Assembly: GCF_046254955.1 (NCBI RefSeq) | Contig: NZ_JBJXRG010000001.1 | Span: 124,001-188,000 of the forward strand | Direction: 5' to 3' | Length of the DNA stretch: 64,000 nucleotides | Source: Qipengyuania_C sp046254955 | GTDB lineage: Bacteria > Pseudomonadota > Alphaproteobacteria > Sphingomonadales > Sphingomonadaceae | Part shown: in pieces, positions 33,114 to 41,098 of the stretch | Position numbering within the stretch: the stretch's first letter is position 1 | Layout of the letters: every line of letters begins with the position of its first letter | Translations under genes and position numbers: made by a program | The notes under the pieces: generated by a model | Told to the model about the DNA's origin: nothing | Seen by the model: only the letters and a program-made list of their open reading frames with translations | The model's database searches: none

Positions 33114-33142
33114 GAGCGCGCGCTCTTAGGCCCAAATTTACC

Positions 33143-33988
33143 TTATTCGACCAGCTGGAATGGCTGCTGTGTCGCGTCCTTAGCCGGCTTGTGACCCGGA
33201 TCACTCTTCGGCTGGCCGGGGGCCATCGCTGCAGCGATCCGCGCGTCCTGCTCTTGCGGGCTCATCCGCACCCACCCATCGCGGGTGAGGCGTTCGAGCG
33301 GACGATAACGCACCTTGTATTGCATCCGCGCTGAGCCCTCGACCCAGTAGCCGAGATAAACATAGGGCAGGTCGTGCTCTGCGGCGCGGCGGATGTGCTC
33401 AAGGATAATGAAGTTGCCGAGACCGGCGCGCGATTCATGATCGGGATCATAGAAGCTGTAGATCATCGAGAGGCCATCGGCCTGCACATCGGTAAGACAT
33501 GCACCCACCAGCTTGCCGGGACGTCCGCCGACAGATGGCTCTCGATACTCGATCATGGTGCTGGAAACGGGAGAGTGCTCGACCATGTCGGCAAAATCGG
33601 ATTCCTCCATCGTCGCCATGCCGCCGCCGGGATGGCGCACGCCGAGATAGCGTTGGAGGAGGTCGAACTGCTCATCGGTCGCCCACGGGCGGCACTCGGT
33701 CGCGACAAGATCACTGTTGCGCTTGAGGAGGCGTTTCTGGCTTGATGAAGGCTGGAACTCCGGTGCCACGACACGCACCGATATACAGGCTTGGCAATCG
33801 ATGCAGCTTGGCCGGTACGCGACAGTCTGGCTGCGGCGAAAACCGATCCGTCCCAGAGCTTCATTCAGCTGGTCGGAATGCGGACCCTTCAGCTCTGTGA
33901 AGACCTTCCGCTCTACCTTGCCGGGCAGATATGGGCACGGAGCGGGACTGGTAACGAAGAAGCGCGGAAAGCGGATTGGGGCCGTCAC
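33143..33988 (-). CDS. bpt: Aspartate/glutamate leucyltransferase (Bpt)
   Basis: N-degron pathway enzyme that transfers Leu from Leu-tRNA to proteins with N-terminal Asp or Glu, marking them for ClpAPS. The 281 residues begin with the ATE N-domain (FVTSPAPCPYLPGKVERKVF, then the Cys-rich YRPSCIDCQACISVRV) and end with the acyltransferase domain (YFYDPD-like SFYDPDHESRAGLGNF, YVYLGYWVEGSARMQYK). The start is GTG at 33988, with no ATG nearby upstream. Bacterial members are Bpt rather than arginyltransferases. Confidence 0.92.
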   Translation of the reverse strand: MTAPIRFPRFFVTSPAPCPYLPGKVERKVFTELKGPHSDQLNEALGRIGFRRSQTVAYRPSCIDCQACISVRVVAPEFQPSSSQKRLLKRNSDLVATECRPWATDEQFDLLQRYLGVRHPGGGMATMEESDFADMVEHSPVSSTMIEYREPSVGGRPGKLVGACLTDVQADGLSMIYSFYDPDHESRAGLGNFIILEHIRRAAEHDLPYVYLGYWVEGSARMQYKVRYRPLERLTRDGWVRMSPQEQDARIAAAMAPGQPKSDPGHKPAKDATQQPFQLVE

Positions 33989-34074
33989 AGCTGATTATCG
34001 TCCTCTTCCCAAGTGGTTCGCCAGCAAGCGTGTGAGGAGACTATATGCAGAAAGTAGGCGGATGATAAAAGGTT

Positions 34075-34097
34075 CTTAACCATGAACTATGGTTAAG
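34075..34097. promoter_or_regulatory. Inverted repeat of TTAACCAT half-sites upstream of bpt
   Basis: CTTAACCAT, a 5-base spacer, then ATGGTTAAG form a perfect inverted repeat with 9-bp arms. It lies about 90 bases upstream of the bpt start and 40 bases beyond the ilvA stop. TTAACCAT resembles the half-site of the alphaproteobacterial cell-cycle regulator CtrA, but CtrA sites are normally direct repeats (TTAA-N7-TTAA), so another regulator or a weak ilvA terminator hairpin is possible. Confidence 0.4.
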
Positions 34098-34136
34098 CAC
34101 TTATGAATCTGCACAATTTTGGGACGCAGCCTGTGG

Positions 34137-35390
34137 CTAATTCAGCTCCACAAGGCTCACCGCATAGCCACGAGCCTGCAAAGCAGCGATCAGCGAATCG
34201 AGTTGGTCGCGGTCGCGGGCCTCACATTCGATGTCCGTAATGAGACCTTTCGCGGGCAACCCGGTAAAAATCCGCTGATGGTAAATCTCGATAATGTTGA
34301 CGTTGTGCTCGTCAAACTCACGCATCACCTTGAACAAAGCTCCTGGGCGGTCCTGCAACTGGATCCGCAGCCGCGCGAGCCTGCCCGAACGCGCCAAGTC
34401 GCGCAGCAGCACATTGGCGAGGAGGCGGGTATCGATATTGCCGCCGCATAGCACCAGGCCGATCTTCTTGCCGGCGAAGCGATCCGGATTGGCCAGCACA
34501 GCCGCGAGTCCGGCAGCGCCCGCGCCCTCGACCACGGTCTTCTCAATCTGGAGCAATAGCGAGACAGCGTTTTCGAGCGCGTTCTCTTCTACCAGCAATA
34601 TATCGTCCACCAGTTCGGCGATCACTCCTGACGTGAACTTGCCCGGCGCTTTCACAGCAATGCCTTCGGCCAGCGTATCTCCGCCGCAGTCCATCTGTTT
34701 GCCCTTCACATGCGCATACATAGATGGGAACAGTGCCGCCTGGACGCCGATGATCTCGATATCGGGATTGAGCGCCTTGGCCACGGTCGCCATGCCCGAG
34801 ATCAATCCGCCGCCGCCGATCGGGACGACCAGGCAATCGAAATCCGATTCCTGCTCGAGCATTTCGAGTGCGACGGTTCCCTGCCCCGATGCGACAATCG
34901 GATCATCGAAAGGGTGGATGAAGGTGAGCCCCATCTCCTGCTCGAGCTTGAGAGCATGGGCATAGGCGTCATCAAAGGTTTCGCCTTCGAGCACCACATT
35001 GCCGCCGACACTTTCGGTCTGCATCACCTTCACCGTGGGCGTGGTGCGCGGCATCACAATCGTGACCGGTACGCCCAGCCTTGTACCGTGATAGCTCAGT
35101 CCTTGTGAATGATTGCCCGCAGACGCGGCGATCACGCCCTTGCTGCGTTGCTCCTCGGTCAGGTGCAGCAGGGCGTTGAGCGCGCCGCGCTCCTTGTAAG
35201 CCGCGGTGAACTGGAGGTTCTCGAACTTAAGCCAGATCTCTGCCCCGGCAATCGAAGACAGGGTCTGCGATTTGAGCAAGGGCGTGTGCACAATCGCATC
35301 GCCAATACGGTCCGCCGCCGCCCTCACGGTCTCGATCGAAAGTTCGGATTGCGCGGCATCGCTGGCCGGTAGGGGCTGGCTCTTGTTCAT
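34137..35390 (-). CDS. ilvA: Threonine ammonia-lyase with C-terminal ACT domain
   Basis: PLP enzyme deaminating threonine to 2-oxobutyrate, the entry to isoleucine synthesis. The 417 residues contain the PLP lysine K66 in FTAAYKERGAL, the phosphate loop in SAGNHSQGLSYHG, VPIGGGGLISG and, from about 330 on, an ACT domain (RIQLQDRPGALFKVMREFDE). One short ACT domain is typical of the TdcB-like/short IlvA class, whereas E. coli IlvA has two. The ATG at 35390 is used although the frame extends upstream by about 450 bases, because homology starts here. Confidence 0.9.
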   Translation of the reverse strand: MNKSQPLPASDAAQSELSIETVRAAADRIGDAIVHTPLLKSQTLSSIAGAEIWLKFENLQFTAAYKERGALNALLHLTEEQRSKGVIAASAGNHSQGLSYHGTRLGVPVTIVMPRTTPTVKVMQTESVGGNVVLEGETFDDAYAHALKLEQEMGLTFIHPFDDPIVASGQGTVALEMLEQESDFDCLVVPIGGGGLISGMATVAKALNPDIEIIGVQAALFPSMYAHVKGKQMDCGGDTLAEGIAVKAPGKFTSGVIAELVDDILLVEENALENAVSLLLQIEKTVVEGAGAAGLAAVLANPDRFAGKKIGLVLCGGNIDTRLLANVLLRDLARSGRLARLRIQLQDRPGALFKVMREFDEHNVNIIEIYHQRIFTGLPAKGLITDIECEARDRDQLDSLIAALQARGYAVSLVELN

Positions 35391-35477
35391 AGCCGCGCTG
35401 CAGTAGGGGGCCTCATCCCGATCCGCAATCGCGAAAGCATTTGCATCACGCGAAGCTTGCCTTAACGAGCGCGACCC

Positions 35478-36380
35478 ATGAAGACCAAAGAAACTATCGC
35501 CTTCATCGGCCTCGGCGTGATGGGTGGCCCGATGGCGGGGCATCTTGCGGCAAGGGGCTATCCGCTTCGGATATACAACCGGACTCGTCAAAGGGCCGAT
35601 GAGTGGAAGGAGCGGTTTGGACCCCAAGGTTCGCGCGTTAGGTTGTGCGACACACCGGCAAAAGCCGCGGAAGGTGCGAAAGTCGTGATCACCTGTGTGG
35701 GGAATGACGAGGACCTCGCCGAAGTCACCATCGGGCCGGGCGGAGCTTTTGAAGCCACGCGCGCCGGGGCCCTCTTCATCGACCACACCACAGTCTCGGC
35801 CAATATGGCCCGGCGGCTGGATGAAGAAGCAAGGCACAGAGGCTTCACCGCAATCGATGCGCCTGTTTCAGGCGGGCAAGCCGGTGCCGAGAATGGCAAG
35901 CTCGCCATCATGTGCGGCGGCACTGCCGAAGCAATGGACCGGGCACGGCCAGTTATGGAAAGCTACGGCGCGCGGATTGTCCATGTCGGAGCTGCGGGCG
36001 CAGGGCAAACAACCAAGATGGCCAACCAGATGTGCATTGCCGGCGTGCTGGGCGGATTGTCGGAGGCGATCCGGCTGGTCCAGGCCAGCGGGCTCGATGC
36101 GGACAAGGTGCTTGAGGCCATCTCCGGGGGAGCCGCACAAAGCTGGCAGATGGAGAATCGCTGGAAAACGATGGTCGAGGGCGAGTTTGACTTCGGATTC
36201 GCGATCGACTGGATGCGCAAGGATCTTGCATACACCTTGGCGGAAAGCGAGCGGCTCGGATTGGAAACGCCCATCACGTCACTCGTCGATCAGTTCTACG
36301 CCGATGTACAGGCGATGGGCGGAGGGCGGCAGGATACAAGCGCCCTGATCCGCCGCCTGCCAGAAGGAAAATCGCAATGA
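35478..36380 (+). CDS. NAD(P)-dependent beta-hydroxyacid dehydrogenase
   Basis: Member of the 3-hydroxyisobutyrate / glyoxylate-succinic-semialdehyde reductase family, 300 residues. The Rossmann motif GLGVMGGPMAGHL (11-23), substrate loop DAPVSGGQAGAENG (127-140) and catalytic Lys in GQTTKMANQM (Lys180) are present. NRTRQRADEW after the second strand (34-43) suggests NADP preference. The substrate is not determined by sequence. The stop overlaps the next gene by 4 bases (ATGA), linking it to an exported amidohydrolase. Confidence 0.87.
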   Translation: MKTKETIAFIGLGVMGGPMAGHLAARGYPLRIYNRTRQRADEWKERFGPQGSRVRLCDTPAKAAEGAKVVITCVGNDEDLAEVTIGPGGAFEATRAGALFIDHTTVSANMARRLDEEARHRGFTAIDAPVSGGQAGAENGKLAIMCGGTAEAMDRARPVMESYGARIVHVGAAGAGQTTKMANQMCIAGVLGGLSEAIRLVQASGLDADKVLEAISGGAAQSWQMENRWKTMVEGEFDFGFAIDWMRKDLAYTLAESERLGLETPITSLVDQFYADVQAMGGGRQDTSALIRRLPEGKSQ

Positions 36381-38035
36381 AGATGCTGGTCAAGGGCGCT
36401 ATCGCCATGACGCTCGCTTTCACCGGCCCAGCCCACGCCGATGTGCTGGTCGACAACGTCAACGGCTATACGATTGATGAGAACGGTGAGCTCGATCAGT
36501 TCGTCGCCTTGTGGATCGACGATGACGGAAAAATCAAACAGGTCTTCGATCGCGGAGAGGATTTACCGAAGCGCACCGATTTCCGGTTTGATGGCCAAGG
36601 CCAAACGCTCTTGCCGGGACTGATAGACTCCCATGCGCATGTGATCGAGATTGGCCTCGCGGAAATGACGCTCGACCTGTCGCAAACCGAGTCGCTCGAC
36701 CAAGCGCTTGGCGAAATCGAAAAGTTCGCGCGCGAGAATCCTTCCCGGCCATGGATCTTGGGCACCGGCTGGAATCATGAGAAGTGGGGGCTGGGACGAT
36801 TCCCAACTGCAGCCGAGCTCGACGCTATTGTCGCCGACCGGCCGATTTGGCTCGAACGAGTCGACGCGCACGCGATCTGGGCGAACAGTGTCGCGCTGTC
36901 TCGGGCCGGGATTAGCAGTACGACCAAGAATCCCGAGGGAGGCAGGATCGAACGCCTGCCGGGTACGCAGACCCCATCAGGAATACTGGTCGACAAGGCC
37001 ATGGCGCTAGGAACAGGCGCGATACCTGCACCCCGGCCAGCCGAACTCGACCTCGCGCTCGCCAAGGCGCAAGAACTCCTCTTGTCCTACGGGATAACGG
37101 CGGTGGCCGACATGGGCACCAGCCTCGAGGAGTGGATGACGTTCCGGCGAGCGGGTGATCTGGATTCTCTGCGCATGCGGGTAATGGTCTACGCTCAGGA
37201 TCCCGACCTCTTCGAAACCATCGGCGGTGTGGGCGAACGTCCGTGGCTGTATAATGACCGTTTGCGGCTCACGGGTGTGAAGCTGTTTCTGGACGGCGCC
37301 ATGGGTTCGCGCGGCGCATGGCTCAGCGAGCCCTATGCAGACGATCCCGGCAACCGGGGGATTCCGGCGATTTCTCCTACGAGACTGCGCAACCTCATCA
37401 GCCGTGCTGCACTGGGCAATTACCCGGTTGCGGCGCATGCTATTGGCGACGCGGCCAATGCCGAAGTCATCTCGGCTATCGAGGAACTGTCTGAAAGCTT
37501 TCCCGGTGATCGCCGTTGGCGGATCGAGCACGTGCAGATCCTTGATCCGGCTGACATCGATCGGCTGGGTAAGAGCGAAATCATTGCTTCCATGCAGCCG
37601 CTCCACCAGACTTCGGATCGCCTCATGGCAGAACGGCGACTGGAGCCGGCGCGCCTCGACGGTGCCTATGCCTGGCGCAGCATTATCGATGCCGGTGGCC
37701 TGATCGCTTTCGGATCGGATGCTCCGGTGGAAAATCCCGATCCTTGGGCCGGCATCGCCGCAGCGATCTCGCGCACCGATGACCGCGGCGAGCCGGCTGG
37801 CGGATGGTACCCGGCGCAATCGGTATCGCTGGTAGAAGCTTTGCAGAGTTTCACCGCAAATGCGGCCTTTGCCGGTTTTGCGGATGGCAGGTTCGGACGT
37901 TTGGTTCCAGGCGAACGCGCCGACTTCGTTCTGATCGATCGCGATCCATTTACGTCCAGTATTCAGGAGCTTCGCAATACGCGAGTGCTCCAGACCTGGC
38001 TTGATGGCACGGTTGCATGGCAAAAGGCAGAATGA
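36377..38035 (+). CDS. Exported amidohydrolase (YtcJ-like)
   Basis: A 552-residue amidohydrolase-superfamily enzyme with a signal peptide: MKMLVKGAIA then hydrophobic residues to TGPAHA, cleavage likely before DVLVD. Metal ligands include HxH in LIDSHAHVIE (His86, His88), His in AAHAIGDAAN, RIEHVQ, and the Asp of FGSDAPVENPDPW. The N-terminal and C-terminal beta-sandwich typical of YtcJ (ADFVLIDRDPF) is present. Periplasmic location and an unknown substrate are inferred. It is translationally coupled to the preceding dehydrogenase. Confidence 0.87.
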   Translation: MKMLVKGAIAMTLAFTGPAHADVLVDNVNGYTIDENGELDQFVALWIDDDGKIKQVFDRGEDLPKRTDFRFDGQGQTLLPGLIDSHAHVIEIGLAEMTLDLSQTESLDQALGEIEKFARENPSRPWILGTGWNHEKWGLGRFPTAAELDAIVADRPIWLERVDAHAIWANSVALSRAGISSTTKNPEGGRIERLPGTQTPSGILVDKAMALGTGAIPAPRPAELDLALAKAQELLLSYGITAVADMGTSLEEWMTFRRAGDLDSLRMRVMVYAQDPDLFETIGGVGERPWLYNDRLRLTGVKLFLDGAMGSRGAWLSEPYADDPGNRGIPAISPTRLRNLISRAALGNYPVAAHAIGDAANAEVISAIEELSESFPGDRRWRIEHVQILDPADIDRLGKSEIIASMQPLHQTSDRLMAERRLEPARLDGAYAWRSIIDAGGLIAFGSDAPVENPDPWAGIAAAISRTDDRGEPAGGWYPAQSVSLVEALQSFTANAAFAGFADGRFGRLVPGERADFVLIDRDPFTSSIQELRNTRVLQTWLDGTVAWQKAE

Positions 38036-38146
38036 CTAGGCTGGGGCTAAGCAAGATCCCGGAGGTTCAATTAAGCTCATGCCTCAATTAAGGCTACCGT
38101 CAGCTTGGCTGGTCGATCAGATTCGCCAGCCCGAATGGAGATAGTA

Positions 38147-38362
38147 ATGCTCAAGAAAATTGCCCTTGCAACTGCTGCCCTCACCCTTGCCGCAGCACCG
38201 GTTGCGGCCCAGCAAGCAGAATCGCAATCAGCCCGGGACGCTACAGCCGCTTCGAAAGAAAGCGAATTGGGCGGTCCCAACCTCATTTTCTACCTTGGAA
38301 TTGCGATCATAGCGGCCTCAATTCTGTTGCTTTCGGAAGATGACGACCCGGTAAGCGCGTGA
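38147..38362 (+). CDS. Small exported single-span protein ending DDDPVSA (paralogue 1)
   Basis: A 71-residue protein. The signal peptide MLKKIALATAALTLAAAPVAA has probable cleavage before QQAES. A polar stretch, SELGG, one hydrophobic segment (NLIFYLGIAIIAASILLL) and the acidic tail SEDDDPVSA follow. It shares its whole architecture with the protein at 38551. The ATG at 38147 has GGAG 7 bases upstream; the longer in-frame start lacks the signal peptide at its front. A TCAATTAAG direct repeat (38067, 38084; 17-base period) lies upstream. No known family. Confidence 0.72.
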   Translation: MLKKIALATAALTLAAAPVAAQQAESQSARDATAASKESELGGPNLIFYLGIAIIAASILLLSEDDDPVSA

Positions 38363-38476
38363 CAAAAGTGCGGCTTTCCGGCAACAATTTGTAAACCTTG
38401 CTGCCCTAATCGACCGAATTGAAGGCGAATCGAGCCAATTTTCGTTCTGCGAGAGGCGAGATGAACCAAAAGGGGC

Positions 38477-38505
38477 TTGTCAGTATTGTGGCGATTCCCT
38501 AGAAA
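38477..38505 (+). promoter_or_regulatory. Candidate sigma-70 promoter for the second DDDPISA gene
   Basis: TTGTCA at 38477-38482 and TAGAAA at 38500-38505 are separated by 17 bases, the optimal spacing, and lie about 45 bases before the ATG at 38551. The TTGTCA box is close to the -35 consensus; the -10 box is weaker. The gene also has a good AAGGAG site and a strong terminator, so independent and possibly high expression is likely. Confidence 0.45.
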
Positions 38506-38550
38506 GAACATGAAGATCAATCGCAGAGATCTCTGAAGGAGACAAAGAAG

Positions 38551-38766
38551 ATGAAGTTCCGTACTCTTGCTGCAGCTGCTGCTGCCGTTTCTCTGGCAAC
38601 CGCACCGGCTGCCGCTCAAAGCGTTTCGCTGAACGCTGCTCCGGCTGAAGCTGAAAGCGAAGTAGGTGGTACGGGTACCATCCTCGGCATTCTTGCTGCC
38701 GCAGCTATCATCGCTGGCATCATCATTGCTGCCGACGGCGGCGACGACGATCCGATCAGCGCATAA
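38551..38766 (+). CDS. Small exported single-span protein ending DDDPISA (paralogue 2)
   Basis: A 71-residue protein. The signal peptide MKFRTLAAAAAAVSLATAPA has probable cleavage after AAAQ-type residues. Then come an acidic linker AEAESEVGG, a hydrophobic segment (ILGILAAAAIIAGIIIAA) and the tail DGGDDDPISA. Length, SE(L/V)GG, the span and the DDDP(V/I)SA ending match paralogue 1. Codons are dominated by GCT and GCC, and the gene has its own promoter candidate, an AAGGAG site 9 bases before ATG and a terminator, so it may be abundant. Function unknown. Confidence 0.78.
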   Translation: MKFRTLAAAAAAVSLATAPAAAQSVSLNAAPAEAESEVGGTGTILGILAAAAIIAGIIIAADGGDDDPISA

Positions 38767-38791
38767 GCGACAGCTTATATCGAATTGAAAG

Positions 38792-38814
38792 CGGGGCCTG
38801 CGGGCCCCGTTTTT
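38792..38814 (+). terminator. Rho-independent terminator after the DDDPISA gene
   Basis: CGGGGCC (38792-38798) and GGCCCCG (38803-38809) form a 7-bp GC-only stem around TGCG, followed by TTTTT (38810-38814). It begins 26 bases after the stop codon. A weaker A-rich flank on the other side may let it serve the convergent tatC as well. Confidence 0.85.
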
Positions 38815-38864
38815 GTATCCGCAATCCTAAATATGATCATTCCGAGTAGCACGAGCCGAGGAGC

Positions 38865-39662
38865 TTAGCCTTGAATCGACTCCTCTTCGCTGGCAGCCTT
38901 CCTCGCACTCGCCCGCTTCTCGGTCACCCGCATGATGAGCAGCGAGCCCTCGAAGAGCAACAACATCGGGACTGCCAAGATAAGCTGCGAACCCGGATCT
39001 GGAGGCGTCACTATGGCCGCAATGATGGCGATGCCGACGATGACGTAGCGCCGTGCCCCGGCAAGTTGTTCGCGGGTAACAATCCCAGCGCGGTTGAGCA
39101 GCAGAAGCAGCACCGGCAGCAGGAAACTGATCCCGAAGGCCAGGATGAACTGCATGACCAGCCCGAGATAATCGCCTGCAGCGGGAAGCGCTTCGATCTC
39201 CAATCCGCCAGCCTCACCGCCAAATCCAAGAAACCAGCGGAACGCCGTTGGCATCACGACGAAATAGGCCAGAGAGGCGCCGGCGATAAACAGGAGCGGG
39301 GTCGCCAGCAGAAATGGCAAGAATGCCTTCTTTTCCCGCGCGTAGAGCCCCGGCGCGACGAACGCCCACAGCTGGTTTGCGATGATAGGGAAGCTAAGGC
39401 AGAATCCGGCAAACAGAGCAACCTTGAGCTCCACGAAGAAGACTTCGTAGAGCTTGGTGAAGATTAGCTGCCCCTCCCCTTCCGGGAATGCATTCTTGAG
39501 CGGCTGGATAAGAAACCCGAGGATCGGGTCGGCAAAATAGAAGCAGAATGCAAAAGCGACCATCAAGGCCGCAACGCATCTCACTAGCCGGGTGCGCAGC
39601 TCAACCAGGTGGTCAAGTAACGGCGCCTGTGTCTCGTCGATATCGTTGAGCTTGAGTGGCAT
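38865..39662 (-). CDS. tatC: Sec-independent protein translocase TatC
   Basis: Six-span receptor of the twin-arginine translocase, which binds RR signal peptides. The 265 residues include LLDHLVELRTRLVRC near the N-terminus, the conserved FTKLYEVFFVELKVALF loop with Glu, and GLYAREKKAFLPF. The ATG at 39662 is 6 bases after the tatB stop; an in-frame TTG adjacent to that stop would add two residues. The tail ends in a charged RASARKAASEEES segment. It is the last gene of tatABC and of the argS-to-tatC run. Confidence 0.95.
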   Translation of the reverse strand: MPLKLNDIDETQAPLLDHLVELRTRLVRCVAALMVAFAFCFYFADPILGFLIQPLKNAFPEGEGQLIFTKLYEVFFVELKVALFAGFCLSFPIIANQLWAFVAPGLYAREKKAFLPFLLATPLLFIAGASLAYFVVMPTAFRWFLGFGGEAGGLEIEALPAAGDYLGLVMQFILAFGISFLLPVLLLLLNRAGIVTREQLAGARRYVIVGIAIIAAIVTPPDPGSQLILAVPMLLLFEGSLLIMRVTEKRASARKAASEEESIQG

Positions 39663-39668
39663 CGGCAA

Positions 39669-40094
39669 TCAGCCTGCGTTCTTCTGACCATCAAATGGAA
39701 GCGATGGCTCGTCGCTGGCCTCGGTCTTTTCAGGCTCGTTGCGACTTTCCCTTGCCGAGCCAGACTCCCCACCGTGCGTTGAGTCCTCTGGCGGAACGAT
39801 CGGCGTCATCTGATCGCTATCGTCAATCCCTGCGGAGGCGGGATCAGCCGAGTCCACGGCCGGGTACTTGGCCATTATTGCGTCGTTCTGCTCTTTCCAT
39901 TTGCGGTCCATGTCTTCCATTTCGGCCTCGCGGACCATGGCATCGAGGCCGGTGCGAAAATGGGTGGATACACGGCGGATCTTGCCAATCCACCTACCGG
40001 CAGTGCGCAAAGCGAGCGGTAGCTGCTTTGGGCCGATAACGATGATCGCAATTATCACGATCACCAGCAGCTCGCTGGCGCCGATATCGAACAT
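39669..40094 (-). CDS. tatB: Sec-independent protein translocase TatB
   Basis: Single-span Tat component that forms the substrate-receptor complex with TatC. The 141 residues begin MFDIGASELLVIVIIAIIVI with the membrane helix and Glu8 conserved, followed by GPKQLPLALRTAGRWIGKI, the TatB amphipathic helix. The long Pro/Glu/Asp-rich tail is typical of TatB and distinguishes it from TatA. It lies 11 bases after tatA and 6 bases before tatC. Confidence 0.95.
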   Translation of the reverse strand: MFDIGASELLVIVIIAIIVIGPKQLPLALRTAGRWIGKIRRVSTHFRTGLDAMVREAEMEDMDRKWKEQNDAIMAKYPAVDSADPASAGIDDSDQMTPIVPPEDSTHGGESGSARESRNEPEKTEASDEPSLPFDGQKNAG

Positions 40095-40105
40095 GCGAGC
40101 CTTCC

Positions 40106-40369
40106 CTAGCTCCGCGTGTCAGGTGGGGGCGTACGCGGTTGCGGTTCGGTTTCGGTCGAAGCCGAGGACTGACCGCTTGCCTGGACATCCTCGCGCGACG
40201 ATTCGATCCTTGGGCTTTCACCGGGAGATTTTTCCTCTTCCGACATCCCCTGCTTGAAGCTTTTGATTCCCTTGCCAAAATCGCCCATCATTTCGGAAAT
40301 CCGCCCCCGGCCAAATAGCACGAGGATGACTAAGGCAATGATGATCAGCTGCCAGGGACCTAGGCTCAT
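40106..40369 (-). CDS. tatA: Sec-independent protein translocase TatA
   Basis: Pore-forming Tat component, 87 residues. The N-terminal span LGPWQLIIIALVILVLFGRG is followed by the hinge and amphipathic helix RISEMMGDFGKGIKSFKQGM, with the FGRG (usually FGxG) hinge motif. The tail is polar and ends in a Pro-rich stretch. It starts tatABC and lies 60 bases after scpB, in the same direction. Confidence 0.95.
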   Translation of the reverse strand: MSLGPWQLIIIALVILVLFGRGRISEMMGDFGKGIKSFKQGMSEEEKSPGESPRIESSREDVQASGQSSASTETEPQPRTPPPDTRS

Positions 40370-40429
40370 GTGAATACTCTCAAGCTATTGTTCGATAGCA
40401 ATATAGGGGTTCCGGCTCCTCGGCGCCAG

Positions 40430-41098
40430 TCACTCCTGAGATGCAGCTTGCGGCTCAGCCTCATTCGTGGCCGGTTCCGTCAATGAATCCTCCTCGGTAT
40501 CCGGATCATCCTCGGTGTCGGCGCTCTCTTCAGCCTCATCCTGCGTCAGCGCGTCATAAGCTTCATCGACCGGATCGAGCAGGCCTGCTGCTCGCAGTTC
40601 GTCGATGCCCGGGAGATCACGCCGCGAATCGAGTCCGAAATGCGCGAGGAAGTCCGGTGTCGTTGCGTAAATAACCGGTCGCCCCGGTACTTCACGCCGA
40701 CCTGCAACCCGCACCCAGCCCGCTTCCATGAGCACATCAAGCGTCCCGCTCGAGGTTTGGACACCGCGGATCGATTCAATTTCAGCACGGCTGACAGGCT
40801 CGTGATAGGCGACAATGGCAAGCACCTCGGTTGCAGCGCGACTCAGCCGCCGAACCTGTTCTCGCTCGCGTCGCAAAAGATGCGCAAGTTCGGGTGCGGT
40901 CTGGAAATGCCAGCGCTTGCCGCGCTCGACAAGATGGACACCGCGATCGGAATAATGCTCTACCAGCGATTGCAATGCTTCACGCACCGCCGGAACTTCG
41001 GCATCGCCCAAATGTCCGGCAAGCGAGTCGATCGACATCGGCTCTTCCGATGCGAATAGTGTTGCCTCGATTGCGCGCGAAAGGTCATCCTTGCTCAT
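40430..41098 (-). CDS. scpB: Segregation and condensation protein ScpB
   Basis: Winged-helix kleisin-interacting subunit of the SMC-ScpAB condensin. The 222 residues show the two wHTH domains: AIEATLFASEEPMSIDSLAG at the start, then ATEVLAIVAYHEPVSRAEIE and the YATTPDFLAHFGL near the end of the second. A long acidic C-terminal tail (EEDSL-rich) is typical of alphaproteobacterial ScpB. The ATG overlaps the scpA stop by 4 bases, as expected for partners. Confidence 0.94.
   Translation of the reverse strand: MSKDDLSRAIEATLFASEEPMSIDSLAGHLGDAEVPAVREALQSLVEHYSDRGVHLVERGKRWHFQTAPELAHLLRREREQVRRLSRAATEVLAIVAYHEPVSRAEIESIRGVQTSSGTLDVLMEAGWVRVAGRREVPGRPVIYATTPDFLAHFGLDSRRDLPGIDELRAAGLLDPVDEAYDALTQDEAEESADTEDDPDTEEDSLTEPATNEAEPQAASQE

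Noticed and set aside
33114..33125. GAGCGCGCGCTC palindrome after the fasciclin gene as a terminator
   Set aside because: No T-run follows and the 6-bp arms leave no loop.
34076..34096. The TTAACCAT inverted repeat as a proven CtrA site
   Set aside because: Orientation is inverted, unlike the canonical direct repeat, so it is kept only as a candidate.
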